The notes under the pieces were generated by a model that saw only the letters and a program-made list of their open reading frames with translations, searched no databases and had not been told where the DNA came from. A stretch of DNA of 64,000 nt, from contig VXAY01001313.1 in the NCBI GenBank assembly GCA_013399855.1, positions 2,564,557 to 2,628,556 of the forward strand, written 5' to 3'. This DNA comes from Oxyruncus cristatus (Eukaryota > Chordata > Aves > Passeriformes > Cotingidae). The translations under genes and the position numbers were made by a program. Below, in pieces: positions 1 through 13,295 of this stretch. Positions within the stretch are counted from its first letter, which is position 1; every line of letters begins with the position of its first letter.

Positions 1-3000
1 CCAAAAGAAATTCATCACCATTGTCTGGATTTAGCCTAATGCATCTGTAGGCTACTGACTTCTCAGTTTTGTTTAACTGTCTTTTTTTTTTTCCTAAAGA
101 AAGAGAATAAATTCTCAACATTTGAATTTGAGGTGTTTTTTACAACTTTTCTTGTCAAATGTGGGATGAAAAAGCTGTATGCCAATTGCATCATTATGGA
201 TGCCCAGATGTGTAAATAACCTGTTGATGTAAAAGTTGGTCACCAGTACCTTTCAGTAAGCACATTTTGATGCTTTTAATGAAAATAGTCAACCTTGCTG
301 GACATACCAAGGTATGAGAGCTGTGCAAATTCCTCCCATGGGGAGTTCTGAGGAAAAGCTAAGTGCAATTATTATCCTCACATCGTACCTTTTATATGTG
401 CTTGGGACATCATTTGGGCAACTTGAGACAAGTCTGGGAGGTGAATTTGAGTGGAAGGGATTGTACTGAGTTGTTCCACAGCCGGCCACTGGCACCCATG
501 GAACAAGGTTGGAGTAGCTACAAGGGCCAGGGCTGTGTCTCATCATGTCAGCCAAAGGTCTTTTGCTGGAATAAGAAAGGAAGCATCTGCTGTAGAGTTC
601 TGCTCTCCCTGCAGCACCACTGCAGTCCTAGGCCATGGGGTGGGGAGAGCTGCCTCGGCATGATCCTGGGCCACCAGGAATGCTACTAAGAATGTGCTGG
701 AAGGGACAGGTTCAAGGAACTTCTGTTTCCAGCCTGGCAGGAAGGATGTCAAGGTCAGCACAAACAGCTGACTTGTAGTGCCTACTGTGCTTCATTGGTG
801 TAGTAAACATGGCAGCCAGAGAGCTGCTGCTGACCCGTGCATGGCTCTTAACCCCTGAAATGTCTCCTGACCTGTAGTCCGAGGGAGTAATTGCTCAGTG
901 AGTCTGAGGGGATGTGCATCTTAGGAACAAAGCCTGGAAGCACATAGGAAATTACTGGGTTTGCAGCCCATTTTGAAGACTCGGGGAGCAATCTTACATT
1001 CCTAAAAGCTCAGAGAGTGGGTCTTGATCCCCCTCTCTCAGCTGAGCTAGGCCTGATAGGTACTGGGTGAAGACTTAGAAACAAAGTGAGAACTGCTGTA
1101 AGTGGTTTACAAGAAAGGTATTAACTCCTTCCTGAACAGAAAGAAAGAGGACTTGAAAGGGTTATTTTCTGATATTTCGGCCTCCTTCTCTGTAACCCAT
1201 TAGAGATCCAACCAGCCTACCTTGTGTGAAGCTTTAAATGGAGGGGAATAGGCCAGAAAGAAATTAAAGCAGCTCTCAGTGCAGAGACAAGGAGTGTGCT
1301 TGGGAAAGGACTGAGTGTAGCATTTTGTAAAGGTGAGGGAAAGAGGAGATTCTCTACAAGAACAGGCCACCATGGCTGGGGACAAGACTCCTCTGGTCAC
1401 ATCTGTCCTTGACGTTCCCTGATACACCACAGGTCACCCCTGTCGGCTTGGAGGGACCTGGGTGCCTCTGTCCTTGAGGCAGGATATTCATGCTGGGCCA
1501 GGATAGGCCAGGGGGTGCTCCATAGCAGCCCCCTGGGGATCCTGCCAGTGCCCTGGAGTGAGCCCCTGTGTCAGGCCGAGTGTGAGGACAAGGTGCTGCC
1601 TCCACATTTGTGAGCAGGGAGGGCCAGACTGACCACAGGCTCTTGCGGGCTGGGGATCCCCCGTGGGCTGCACTAGCACAGTGGTGCAGGTGGCCATAGG
1701 CAGGTAGGTGGGCAGCTGTGAGCCCAGAAACTCCTGCAGCAGGCAGGGAAGGAGGGAGGGCACGGCTGGGAGCGCAGCTGCCAAGGCAGGAGGCTGGCGG
1801 GAGGGCAGCCGAGGGCACAGCTGCGAACACCCTGGTGTGTGTGCTGACACACACTTTGTTAAAAAGTCACTTTGGTTCAACTAGGATTTGTTTTAGTAAG
1901 TGGAAACAGGTTCTGGAAAATGTCTTGCAATAGCAAGTGTGTTCTAAATTGTGTCCTGTGCGTGACAAACTAGATAACTATCTGTAGCGTACTGGTTTTT
2001 TCCATTTCCCCCTGCTCAGCACAGTCTCACTCTTTTCAGTCCATTGGTACATCCTCGTTCCCAGTCCATGCCTACACGAACGATGCATTCTGGGCTTGGG
2101 GTTTGATTTAGTTTTTTTTCCAATTGCTCCATATTACCAGAAGCAGTGGGTGCTTCCTGCTGATGATTTCACCTTTACTTGAAGGTAGAAATTGTAGGCA
2201 TACAGGATGCCTTGGCCCTGGAGTCAGTCCCTTTGTATATCTTTTATAATTTTCCTTTAACCCTTCTCATTTTATTCCTCCCCCTCTGCTCCTCCTCTTC
2301 CTGCCCCTTTTGCCTCCCCTCCCTGTGCTTCCCTGGCGGCATTGCCGGCTCTGCACAGGCCCAGTTTCTCTAATCAGATGAAGCAGCAGGATTATCTCTC
2401 TCCCTCCCTCCTAGGCTCCATTTTATTTCCTCTCCAGCCAAGGGGGGAGCCAGGAAGGGATGCCATGTCTAGGCAGAGGGAACCCCATCTCCCAGTCTCC
2501 TGCCTCTGATGCTCTCTAACAATCCCACCTCCTTCCCCTTATCATATGCTCACCTTAGTGTCAACAGCATCAGGCGGATCAAGGAAAGGAAATCTGAACT
2601 GTTTTGGCTTTTGTTCTCCTCAGATTTCTGAGCATCTATTTTTAAATACCCTCCAAGTAACTTGGACAGGGAAGCTGGATGTGCAATCTCTGAGTAGGGG
2701 GAAGGTAAGGACCACAGAAGTCATGTATTGCCCGTTCTCTCGTCTCCTGTGAGGACACCGAGTCCTCCCTGTTTTGCCAGCAGGTCTTTGAGAGTAACAA
2801 AGCAGATGAGGGGAAGGGAGAGGAGCTGCACAGAGACAGACCCAGGCTTCTGTAAGTGCTGTGTTGGCAGCAGGGGGTTGATAGCTGGACTGAAAACCCA
2901 GGAAATGGTAGTTTTCTCTTTTTCTAAAATGATGGGAGCTGTGGCTCTGAGCTTTAATTGAATTTAATGTATTTCTGCAGAAGGGGTTTTTTTCTGTGCT

Positions 3001-5024
3001 GGTGTCTTTCACTTACATGTGTATGTATTTGTCTTTTAGTAAGTGTTTCTAGAATGTTCTTGTCATTGTTTCTTTGGGGGAGAAAAACCCCCATAATCTT
3101 GTTCATCTTATTCCTCTGCACATCTGCAAGTTTATGAAGGTTCTGTTTGATTATCCTTTGTGTGTGTGTTAGGGTTTTGATACTAAAAGTAAGAGAAAAG
3201 AGTAAATTGTATTATTTTAAATTATTACCTTTTAGTACTAATCTGCCAGAGAATGGTTTACCCTTGTTTTTTTATACCATGTGTACCACATGTTTTTCAA
3301 ATTCCTAGGAAGTTAATATCCAACACTAGAGAAAACCTGAGGAATATTTCAGTGCTTTCTGTGTATCAGCTTTGTTTTACACTCTTCCTTCCTAGATAAA
3401 TGATCAGTTGCTATTTAGAATGGCAAAGAAAATTTTTCTGCAGGACCTAAACATCTCTTCCAGTGTGAAAGATTTGGTTTGGTTTGGCTTTTAACTGTTG
3501 CTAAATGTTTTAAATCAGAATCCTTAGTAGAAGGGTGTTTTGTGTGTATGTTGTGGTTTACAACCTCCTATGATTAAAAGCAAGAATCTGTGCTGATGCA
3601 CTTCTGGTTTTTAGGGCAAGATGTTTAAAAGGGAGGGGGAGCAAGCAGTTATTTCTGTTTAGAGAACTCAGAGCATGAAAGGTGACTGGAAAGACAGCCA
3701 TGAGATAAAATATACTTTGTAAGATGTTGATCTTGTGCATAAATAAGATGGACCACATAGAGATCAAAATCTCTCTCTCTTCCATTGACTCAAGCTTCAA
3801 AGTCATCATCTCATGCAAAAATATCAGTGATTTCCTTGTACCAAGACATGGGTTAAAGCTTGCAGGTAGTTGTTTGCATGTTTAAGGTCAAGCATATGTC
3901 TGAATGCTCTCAGGACATGGATTGTAGTAAGATCCGAGTTCAAAGACCTCTGCGTGGAGTCTCTGTGTAAAAGAATTAGGTTTAGGGAAGGTTTCATTTA
4001 TGAGGGTGGGTTAGATGAGGACTTTGTTTTCATGATGTGATTCAGTTACTCTGTAAAACACTTCTCCAGTTATAGGGTTTTGTTGATTTTTACGATCCAG
4101 ACCTTTTATCTTAACTGTACTCTAGGAACAGCTGCAATTGCAGTTTAATTGTTCTGACAGTTATCTAAGAGTGCATAAACAAGAGCAGTAAACTGCATAT
4201 GGCCTTGTGGTGTCTGAGCTGGTTGATAACACCAAATATCATAAATTCCCATTAGATAACCGTGTCAAATCCACATTTTTTCCTGCCATAATAAACTATG
4301 CGTATTCACTTCGCACTTGAAAAAATCAAAGTGTCTGAGGGAGGGTAGAATAGATGAAAGCTGTTAGTGATGATCATTCTGAAGTTTAATTTTCTTTCTG
4401 TTAAGAGTAACAGCAAAGGGTAAATTGGAGGCAGCATTAAAACACTCCAGGAATGGAGGAATTCGCTGTGAGATAATGTTACACCTGAGTGCAGGAGGGT
4501 TAGTTCTGAGCAGAACAGCAACAAAATCCAGTTTCTTCTTCAGCAACTCTCCTGGAGATTAAAGAGCCTGAATTGTCCGTTGCTTTCCCCTGGAGTTAAT
4601 GTTTTTAAATGAGGATGAAGTGTACTTCACTGGTCCTTTGTATTTGGAAATTGCAAGCTGTTACCCAATTTACAGGAGAACAAAGTGTAGGAATGACGCT
4701 TTAAAAGGCTGAGGACTGGACAGAGAGCTGTTAATGGTACTTTTTATATAAGTACTTTTCCCAGTTAATTAGGAAAAGTATAGCCCATTTTTGCTACTGT
4801 ATGCCATAGTTTTACTGTTGCAAGTGACCCTCAAGTCACTGGGCCATTCTCTTACTTCCTAAAGGAAACAAAGGTCTGTATCTTTGGCAGGTGTGTGTGA
4901 TATTTCATTGCTTGTAGCCCCAAACCATTCTGACCCAAAAGCAACAGTACAGCCAGAATCATAGGCCACAAATGATGTTACACTTTGCTGTCCTTGTCAG
5001 CCATGAACTCTTTGGGGATTTTTT

Positions 5025-5080
5025 GATGGTTTTGGTTTGTTAGTTTGTGTTTGGGGAGTTGGTTTGTTTGTTTTTGTCAT
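5025..5080. repeat. GTTT-rich simple repeat
   Basis: Degenerate run of GTTT/GTTTG units. Low-complexity sequence with no coding value. Confidence 0.6.
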
Positions 5081-5361
5081 TTCCCATAGCAAAGGGCCAC
5101 ACCATAGGGCCCTTTGGTTAATTCTTGCAGTTTCATTGCACAGAAATAAGAGGTTTTTAACTGGTATAAACTGTAAAGCTGTATCATATGTGAAAAAGCT
5201 TCTCTCTGGGCTATTAAGATTCTGGAAGATCTGAATTATCCAAACTCTGAATAGTCTTTGTTTTGGGGTTTTTTTGGAGGGAGAGTGGGGGGTGTTTCAG
5301 TCATGTGAGAGAAACCTTTTCTGTAAAAGCAAAATGAGGGGGAGAATGAAAATAAATGTTG

Positions 5362-5453
5362 GAGTACAGTGGTCAGGAATATCTGCACCAGGGATACAAT
5401 GAGAAGGGAGTACAGTGGTCAGGAATATCTGCACCAGGGATACAATGAGAAGG
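5362..5453. repeat. Perfect 46-bp tandem duplication
   Basis: Positions 5362-5407 and 5408-5453 are identical head-to-tail copies; each starts GAGTACAGTGG and ends TGAGAAGG. No mismatch is visible, which implies a very recent duplication, a polymorphic two-copy VNTR, or an assembly artefact. Confidence 0.95.
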
Positions 5454-6693
5454 TAGTGAACTGAAAAATACTACATGAGCTATTCCATGGTTAAGATAAT
5501 TTGATGCAATGTTTTTTATGGATACCTTGTAACTATTGAATTAATCTATAGCTATGCAGCTATTAGTTCATACATGAACTAATGTTCATATATGTCTTAA
5601 GAGACACTTCCTTAAAGAGTGTCCTCTGATTCCTTAGTGGATTGTGGGCAAGAAGGTGGTCTGTTCCATTTAGAAAAGCTGTTAAAGTTTTCAGAATAGA
5701 GTTCCACTCAGAGAAATTATCTGTAGCCACAGGAACCACAAACAAACAAACAAAAAAATCTCTTTGGTGCTGCTTAGGTGTATACGCTCAGAGCAGGGAA
5801 TTGGGTCAGGCCGGCTAAATGAAGCTGACATCAGCCAGGTCTTTGCTAGCTCGATGTTGAGTGTGAGCATTAAGCATGTGAGTTATACCCAAACATCACT
5901 GTGCACAAAAAAAAGCAGTTAAATGCCCTGTGTGCGTCTTTAAAGTTCTATGTCTTCCAAAATTATGGCTTAACTCTTGCGCGATGTGGATTTAACACAA
6001 AACAAAGAAAGAAGCAGGAGTGTTTCTCCATCTGCAGAGTATTTGCTAATTAAGCTTTAGCAAGGGCACACCTGAGTGTGCAAATGAAGGTTAATGGGAT
6101 TGAGCAGTTGTAAGACCTTCATTTGACTTGCAGAGCTTTACTGTGGTCAACAGTGCGTAAAACTGAGAGAACCCAGCTCATCACAGCTGAATTGAAAGAT
6201 CTGACTTCCTTTTCAGCTCAAGCTAGATAAACCTGACAAGGAAATTGGAGAGGTGATGAATGCACAAAGCTGCCCTTTTTTCGTTTGTTTTGGGGGGTTT
6301 TTTTAGACTTTTAAAATTATTTGGTTCTCAGTGTCCTCTAAGCTGTGGATGGGGTAGAGTGTTTTTGTTGCTTTAGTAACATGAGGGGTGCTAACTTTTT
6401 GGAAAACTTTTGGAGTCACTGCCTCCTTTGTATGTATCCCCTTGCCTACAGAATACAGGGAACACTTTTGTGATCCTTTCCAAAGTCATTCCTTTTTTAA
6501 CTCGTTTCAGTAAAAGGTGCAGGTTCCACTAATCAATTAAAAGATGGTTTAGTATTGCAAAATGGCTGCACACCTCAGCTTCCCTTGAAGCTCAGGATGA
6601 GAAGCTATGTGAAAACTTCTCATTGGCAAGGACAGATAAAAGCACAAAATTATGAAAACAATAAAATATGTCATTGTATTGCTCATTTTTTAA

Positions 6694-6805
6694 GGGGCTT
6701 TAGGAACTCATCTATTCCAATCTCCTGCTCAAAGCAGAGACAGCTATGAGATCAGATCAGATTTCTTAGGGTTATGTCTTCTTGGGCCTTGAACATGGTC
6801 AAACC
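6694..6805 (-). mobile_element. CR1 LINE fragment, minus orientation
   Basis: The stretch holding CATCTATTCCAATCTCCTGC, CAAAGCAGAGACAGCTATGA and GATCAGATCAG resembles the reverse complement of the CR1 3' region, as remembered from the family (vCATCTAGTCCAACCTCCTGCTCAAAGC type). It is a short, diverged relic with no coding capacity. The subfamily cannot be assigned by eye. Confidence 0.6.
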
Positions 6806-9800
6806 AATGTTTAAAAGGCAAAGAATTCCTGTAACAGGGACTTTATTCATTATAAGCAGTATCTTGTTAACACCAGATGCTTAAATAGTTATCCTCTAGC
6901 TGTCCTCAGGATCTTCCTCTATCCGAGTGATGACAGGAGCTGAACTGTCTTGCTGCTTTTGAGTTGTTCCAAATTTATACCTCAAAATTTTGTGTTCCTG
7001 ACATTATTAAATATTAATAAGGAAGTACAGATTTCTGCAGCTCATTTTGTGATTAACCAAAGAGGAGGGGAAATTTGCTTCTTTACATAGAGCAGGGTGT
7101 AAATGTTAGTTCTAGAGGAAGTTCTTCATACACTTGGATTTGACAAATATTTACAAGCTTTAGTCTGCTACTTTGGTCTGCTACTTTACTTTGTCTTGGT
7201 TTTTCTCTCCTCAAGGTCTCTGGTGGTAAATAAGCCTTGGATAGCATGGGCTTTCCTCTAGCCAAGCTCCAATGTTTTTCTTCTCTCATGAGAGGTCCTG
7301 AGAGAGTGAGAGATGCTCCCTTTCATCCCTTTCAGGCGTTTTCTGAAAAATATGCATAATAGTCTCCCACTAATTGGGACAGTTGCTTTTTGGAGAGACA
7401 GAGATTGCACTTTGGCATAATAACTTTTTCTTATGACAAAATACCAAATTTGAAATGAAAACTTCTTCTTCCTGGTTCCTGCCGTGTTCTTTGTTTATAG
7501 ATTTCAAAGCCAGCTCATACTACAATGGCAGCTTTTAGCAATGCTATGAAATACGATTAGATAGTCCTCTTTTTAGTCCTTTTCAATACTCACTTATCCC
7601 TCTTTGGATAGAGATTGCCAGTTCTTTTCCAGCTTAAGGATATACAAAAGACAGCTTGCAGTGTGAACTGAGGGCTTAAATTTTTGAGAGAATCTCTTTT
7701 TCATGAGAAGTTCATCATAGTAAATAAAAGCTTGCAAGTGAATGTGGCACTGCAGGACAACATGGTCTGCAGTCGTGACAGCTTTGCTTATAAAGATTTA
7801 ATGAAGCTGCTAATAATAACACATTGCTGTTTAATATACCATGCATATATAATACACATGTTGTTAACGTGCATATTATATAGAGAGCATATACATACAA
7901 CACCTAATTTGAGAAGTTCTGATAATACTGGGTTTGTGTATTTGAAATCCTTAAGATAACTTGATGCTTGAAAGCTGGAGGGGGCAGGTGCTTCTGAGGC
8001 TTGAATAGTGTCTCAATTTTACTGGTAAGGTGAGCTTTCTGCAAGTACAACAAGACTTGCCTGTAGAGATGCTCTGTTTATTTCTTTCAAACCAAATATT
8101 ACAAAAGAAGGGCCAGAATACATTATTTTCAATGTCTTATATTTAATGTGTTTCATTCTGGGATTTGAGAGTGCTCTGCAATCATGAATTAAGCCTTTAA
8201 ATACCTGCATCAGGGGCTTCTGCATCTAATCCCTGAGTCACAGTGAGTAAACTGAGTCACAAAGGGAATGGCTTGCTCAAGGTCATGCAGTATGTCAGTG
8301 GGCACAGACAGAATTAGAAGGCAATTGTTTCCTCTTTCTAATTACCCAGCAATTGTTATTTATAACCTGTAAGCCAGTTTTCTGTCAGTCTACAATGTAA
8401 AAGTCAGTCTTTTCCGTACCACTGCTGAGAGCGGCTTCTGCAGGTAGACAGATTGTCATTTTGAATCTTTCTTTTCTCCAAGGTTTTGTGTGTAGCTCAC
8501 AAACACTCATTTAAATAAAGAATTGAGGGGGCTTTTGAGGCCCTTTGTGTAGTGTTCAATCACAGGGAAAAACAAGGGAACAAGAAATGAAGGTAAATTA
8601 CTGGGTCTCGCTAGAGGAGTTGTCAGGTTTTTCTAGGTAGGAAAGAGATTCAGCTATTACATGTTGAAGAAGGATGGACTATCTTTGGTTGTTTTGGTGG
8701 GACATCTTTCAATCTAAAATACTGTTTTCCTTTATCCTAATGGAGGTGTTTTTACTAGTACTATTACTTTTGTTTATGTCCCCATTATTCCTGTTTGATG
8801 CCGCTACAGGAACCGCTGTCCTTCAATTAAGGTTGATATGTGAACATGAAAAGCTGCTGTACCTGAGGCTATACCCAGACAGTATCTTTAAGGCAGATTT
8901 GAGCCAGTAACTAGTTATAAAGCTTTTATCTCTGTTAGCACAACACTGGACCGAGTGAGCTTTTTGGAAGGGCTGGGCGTGTTAGACAGAGGCTCAGCTC
9001 TGTGCTTTTGGCCACCTCCTTTTAGCCAGCAAAAGAGCACACACACAGCGACTGTCCATCCACTCACACAGGCTCTGTGACAGAACTTTAGGTGTCAGCA
9101 GTGTGTTCATTTGTCAGAGCAGAGTATTTCACTGCCCTCATGTTCAAAGGTAACTAAGTACCGTGCTGAGTCCAGCTGTTAGAACCAGGATATCCATAGG
9201 TCAGGGTGGCTTGGCCGAGTTTGCATCTTCCCTCTAACTGTTGCTGTTAAGCTTTCAAGCAAATAGCAAAAATGATTATTTGAACATTTACTACTAAAAC
9301 ACATGAATTTACAAGTAGATGTTCTAATCACTTAGCCAGGTTGGGTGGTGTTTGTTGGACATGCAAACTGCCAGCCTCCCGTAAGAGTTGCATTAATATC
9401 CAGCTGTATTCCCTCGTGCTGAGATTGGAAGCAGGCTGTAAATGAGCTGCTGGTTTTCTGCGTGATTTCTAAGTTCGTGCTGCTTCTCAGGCAGCTGTGA
9501 TTCACACAGTTTGCAGGCTTGGGCCTCTGACAGGCAGAGGCTTGCTGAGCAAGCAATGGCCATGTGTTTTTGCAGAGTTCCAGATTAGTGGGTTTGCTTT
9601 GGAGGTAGTCTGCTCAGGATTGAGGAGTAGACACAGAAAGGGAGCTTTGAGGAGCACAAGTCTTTCTATACCAGACTGACCATGTCCACTCCAAATTGAT
9701 ATGTGTGATGGAATACTATTTGATCCTCTGCTGTGAAGAGGAAAAGGTTCACTAGTGTCTGTCACTCTGAAATACATCCAAATGTTCATAGATCACTGCA

Positions 9801-12800
9801 AACTTTTTCTGCATTAAAGATTAATTCCTAAAGAAATTTGTGAAATGTTTTTCTCACAGGACTTCTGTACTGCCAGTGGTTATCAGTAGCCAGCAATTCT
9901 TAACAGCATAAACCTGGCAGCTGAATTAACAGTTTCATTTTGCTTAATTCTGATCTGCTTAAACCAGAAGGACAATTATATTAATATACCACTTTTGGAG
10001 GCACATGCTATTCACTGTAAGCATGATTCTAGGTCAGTGTTGCCTGCTGTCGTAATAGTTGATTTTTTTTAAAGCCCCAGCTGCTGAAAACAGCTGATTA
10101 CATGATCATATCAGCATATTTCAGTTGTAATTAAAATGTTTTAAGTCTTCTGACTGAAGAGCTGAGCTTAAAAGAAGTGAGCTGTCAAACACGAACAGTG
10201 AGCATCCAGTATGACTGTACAATATCTCATATTTTAGCTCTGTTGGGTATATTGTAGGGTAATGGTACGCAGAGGCAGATCTATGTGCACACTGAGTGGC
10301 AGTAACGTTTGGCTTATAAAATTCTTCTAAAAAAAAAGATCAAAATCCAAGAGATTCTTGAAATTGTTTCTGGGACAGATGATTAAATAAAGAAAGGTGG
10401 TGAAGAGGATGCATAGTTACGCAGTAATCATGTCACGGTGTCAGGACTACATCCCGACAAGTGCTTCCCTTATGACAGAGTGAACCTGTCTTTGGTTTCC
10501 CAATGATTTTTTTACAGCCCCATGTGAATTGTCCTGCCTGGGAATTCAGCTAAAGGTGTCACTGAAACCCACTCCTTGGGTTCATCCATATCAGGCTCCT
10601 GTCCCATGGCACTCTCACTTTAGCCTTTCTCATTCTTAGAATTCAGAGTTCTCAGCTCTGCTTTCCTGGCTCAGACTGTACCAGGGCTGTGGGCTGTCCC
10701 TGCTGGTTCTTAAAAGAGAATGTTCACCCTCTCGCATGGCTTTTCTTACACTGTTGGAGTACCTGTGGACACAGTGGCCCTGTCCTTCTGTACTGAGGTG
10801 AATGTATCAGAAAATGTTGGAATCTGTTCATTTTCTGATGTGGCAACTCATTTATTATCCCCTGGTGAGGTCACTGGTAACCAGGCTAGCCATGGTCCCT
10901 TCAGCATTTGGGGGAAGAGGTCTCTGCTTCACTCCTCAGGACGCAAATGGAAAAAGGGGACTCTTTCCTTCTCATCCTGTTACCAATCAATGCGGAGAGA
11001 TGTCTGTCCAGTGTGCCTTTGCAGTGCTGTGCACTAAGAGTGATAACTTTCCTGCTCTCATGTTTTCTAGCCTGTCAGATGTACTCTTCCTCTTCCTACA
11101 GGTGAATTATGGTCCCAGTGACATGAATCACTGTCACCAGTGCTTCCGTGGTGCAGAACTGAAAAACAATCCCCTCCATTGCCATCACTGTGCACTTGTG
11201 TGTTGCATCCATCTGATGGTGTTTGTAGGTGCCCCGACCAGTCTGTCCTGTGGATCTGTCTGATACTTGAAAATATTTAAGATGACCCAAAATATTTGCA
11301 AAAGGACATTAGCAGATTGAACTGAATAAGTCATAGTACATTTATAATGCTATTCCAAAATGCAAAGCCTACAGGAAGATGATGGATTAAAGGTTAAGTG
11401 ATTGGGGTCTCAACCTAAGTCTTTATTAATCTAGTTGCATTGAAATAGTTGTACTGGCAGAATTTAGAGAAACTCTTTTATGTTCTGTGGTGAGTGATAC
11501 CTTTTACCCTATTGTAACTCCTCTATTTCTTCCTTTCACTTATAATTCACCAAAATAAAATAACAATTGAAAACAACAAAACTCCTAATCCCAGACGCTT
11601 GAATCTCTAAGCTTTTTACCAAGGCTAATCCTGTTTCTCCAGTGCCTTTCAAGTGGTTGGACTCCCCCCACCCAACATAAATGTTAGTGATTACTGTTGA
11701 TGAACTGTTTGTTTCAGTAGTAGTAGTTAGGGAGGGGCCATCAGAACTCATCATACTAGCATGTCGATCTTCTCCTAAGTGCAAAACAGATCTTTCTTAC
11801 CTTGTGAAAATTACTGGTAATTCTCAACATGGGCAAGCAGGGACACATTTTTAGACATAGCCTTGCTCTTATTTTTTTTTATTTTGGTGCTATAAGTCAC
11901 TTCAAAATTAGTACTCCTCTGAAAGAAATCAATGTCACGTTAGATGATGTTCCTTTTTAATGTCACTTTGCCACAGTAAACATGTATCTTAGAAGTTCAG
12001 TCATGGGTTCCAGTAAGGAAGACACATTGCTTAAATACCAGACCTGAAGAGAACACAGTGTAAATATGCTGTACTGCTTCTGGTACCTGAGGTAATTTGG
12101 CTGTTCAGGCAGAAATTTAGGTTTTCTTCTGTGTGTCATTTTGTGTCCCAGGCAGGTGCCAGAAGTGCTTATGGCTAAGTGACAGCTGCCCCTTAGATTG
12201 TAGTTAAAGTTCTGTCATTTTAACCATAAATTACTCTTGCCTTTTCAAATGTATAACCATGGTGTTTGTAATAAGATTAAATAGAGTTAAGGACCTACAT
12301 GTAGCAGCCTTCTATTCAAGTAAATTCTCCTAAGTTAATTAAAATCACACTACTCTCCTTGTTTAAAACATACATGTGTTTGTCTTGGAGTTTGGTGCTA
12401 TTGCATAAATTCTGGTTTTGCCTTATGAAGCTGATGACTGCACAGGTTACTGATGCACAGTGGGGCCAGAATGATACAAATAAAGGAGGAAATTCAGGGC
12501 AAGAACCCAAAATTCACAGTTATCATCCAAAAATATTGGTATGAATCAAATCGCCAAATATTTTTCCGAATTCCACATTTGCATATTATTGCTTTCAACT
12601 CTGAAAGTGGCTTGATTTTATCACTTATTTTGCAGTCAGATGCTGGGTTTGAAAGCATAAAATGAATTGTTATGAGGAAATACTTATTTTTTATGATTGT
12701 ATGATCATCAAAGTGAGAACAAGTGAAACAGCCTGCAGTCACTATTACAAGTGTGGTTGGCTTGTGGGTTGACCACCACAGTTATATAAAGCAGAAATAA

Positions 12801-12997
12801 ACTGTGGAAGTCTTAGAGAAATAAGTCTCTGGCACTTCATGCATGTTTCTAGGAAATAGCATTAAATTTCTCTGACTCTTCCCAAATCCTGCAACTACCT
12901 TGCATTGTTTAATGTGTTAGGGAATTTATACTGCCTCACTGTCTGTTGTTACTATTGTTAACAGAGTATTAAACAGGGGTTTATAAAAAAGAGGGAA
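6806..12997. other. Non-coding region upstream of GPRIN2, part 2
   Basis: No gene recognised. A frame at 10802-11263 shows a Cys/His-rich stretch, but it has no known finger spacing and no splice context. A MIR-like relic at 8245-8320 is listed separately. A TATATAAAG string near 12782 has no exon-like sequence downstream. Confidence 0.5.
8245..8320 (+). mobile_element. MIR-like SINE relic (core region)
   Basis: The string GTAAACTGAGTCACAAAGGG, then GGCTTGCTCAAGGTCATGCAG and GTCAGTGGGCACAGACAGAA, follows in order the conserved core of MIR (ACTGAGGCACAGAGAGG, ACTTGCCCAAGGTCACACAG, AAGTGGCAGAGC). MIR/CORE-SINEs are ancient amniote retroposons, so high divergence is expected. This is pattern recognition against a remembered consensus. 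Confidence 0.7.
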
Positions 12998-13295
12998 AAG
13001 GACTTTTTATGTGGGCAGATAGTGATAGGACAAGGCAGAAAGATTTTAAACTAAGAGATGGGAGATTCAAATTACAGTTTAGGAAGAAATTCTTTACTGT
13101 GAGGGTGATGAAGCACTGGAGAAGGTTGCCCGGTGAAGTTATGGATGCCCCATCCCTAGAAGTGTTCAAGGCCAGTTTGGATGGAGCCCTGAGCAACCTG
13201 AGCCAGTGAGTGGCATCTCTGCCATGACTGCAGGTTGGAACTAGATAATCTTTAAGGTCCCTTCCAAACCAAACCATTCTGTGATGATTCTGTGG
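12998..13295 (+). mobile_element. CR1 LINE 3' end, plus orientation
   Basis: A clear CR1 3' terminus. Ordered landmarks include GGAAGAAATTCTTTACTGTG, GTTGCCCGGTGAAG, ATGGATGCCCCATCCCTAGA, AGTGTTCAAGGCCAG, GGTTGGAACTAGATAATC, TTAAGGTCCCTTCCAA and the tail CATTCTGTGATGATTCTGTG, whose short ATTCTRTG-like units are diagnostic of CR1. The copy is 5'-truncated and carries only the end of the element. It is the best evidence in the window that the genome is avian or another sauropsid. Confidence 0.95.

Larger units (their letters stand above)
1..6693. other. Non-coding region upstream of GPRIN2, part 1
   Basis: I recognise no gene here. The open frames are short, overlap on both strands and lack exon-like boundaries or family motifs. 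The sequence is AT-rich with moderately GC-rich stretches near 1.4-1.85 kb and 2.3-2.5 kb. It could hold non-coding 5' exons or enhancers of GPRIN2, but nothing in the sequence proves that. A GTTT-rich simple repeat and a 46-bp tandem duplication are listed separately. Confidence 0.5.

Noticed and set aside
1354..1880. Overlapping minus-strand frames in a GC-rich patch
   Set aside because: Several frames are open at once, as expected from composition alone, and no protein family is recognisable.
10802..11263. Cys/His-rich frame as a zinc-finger fragment
   Set aside because: Cys and His spacing fits no known finger, and there is no splice context or supporting exon.
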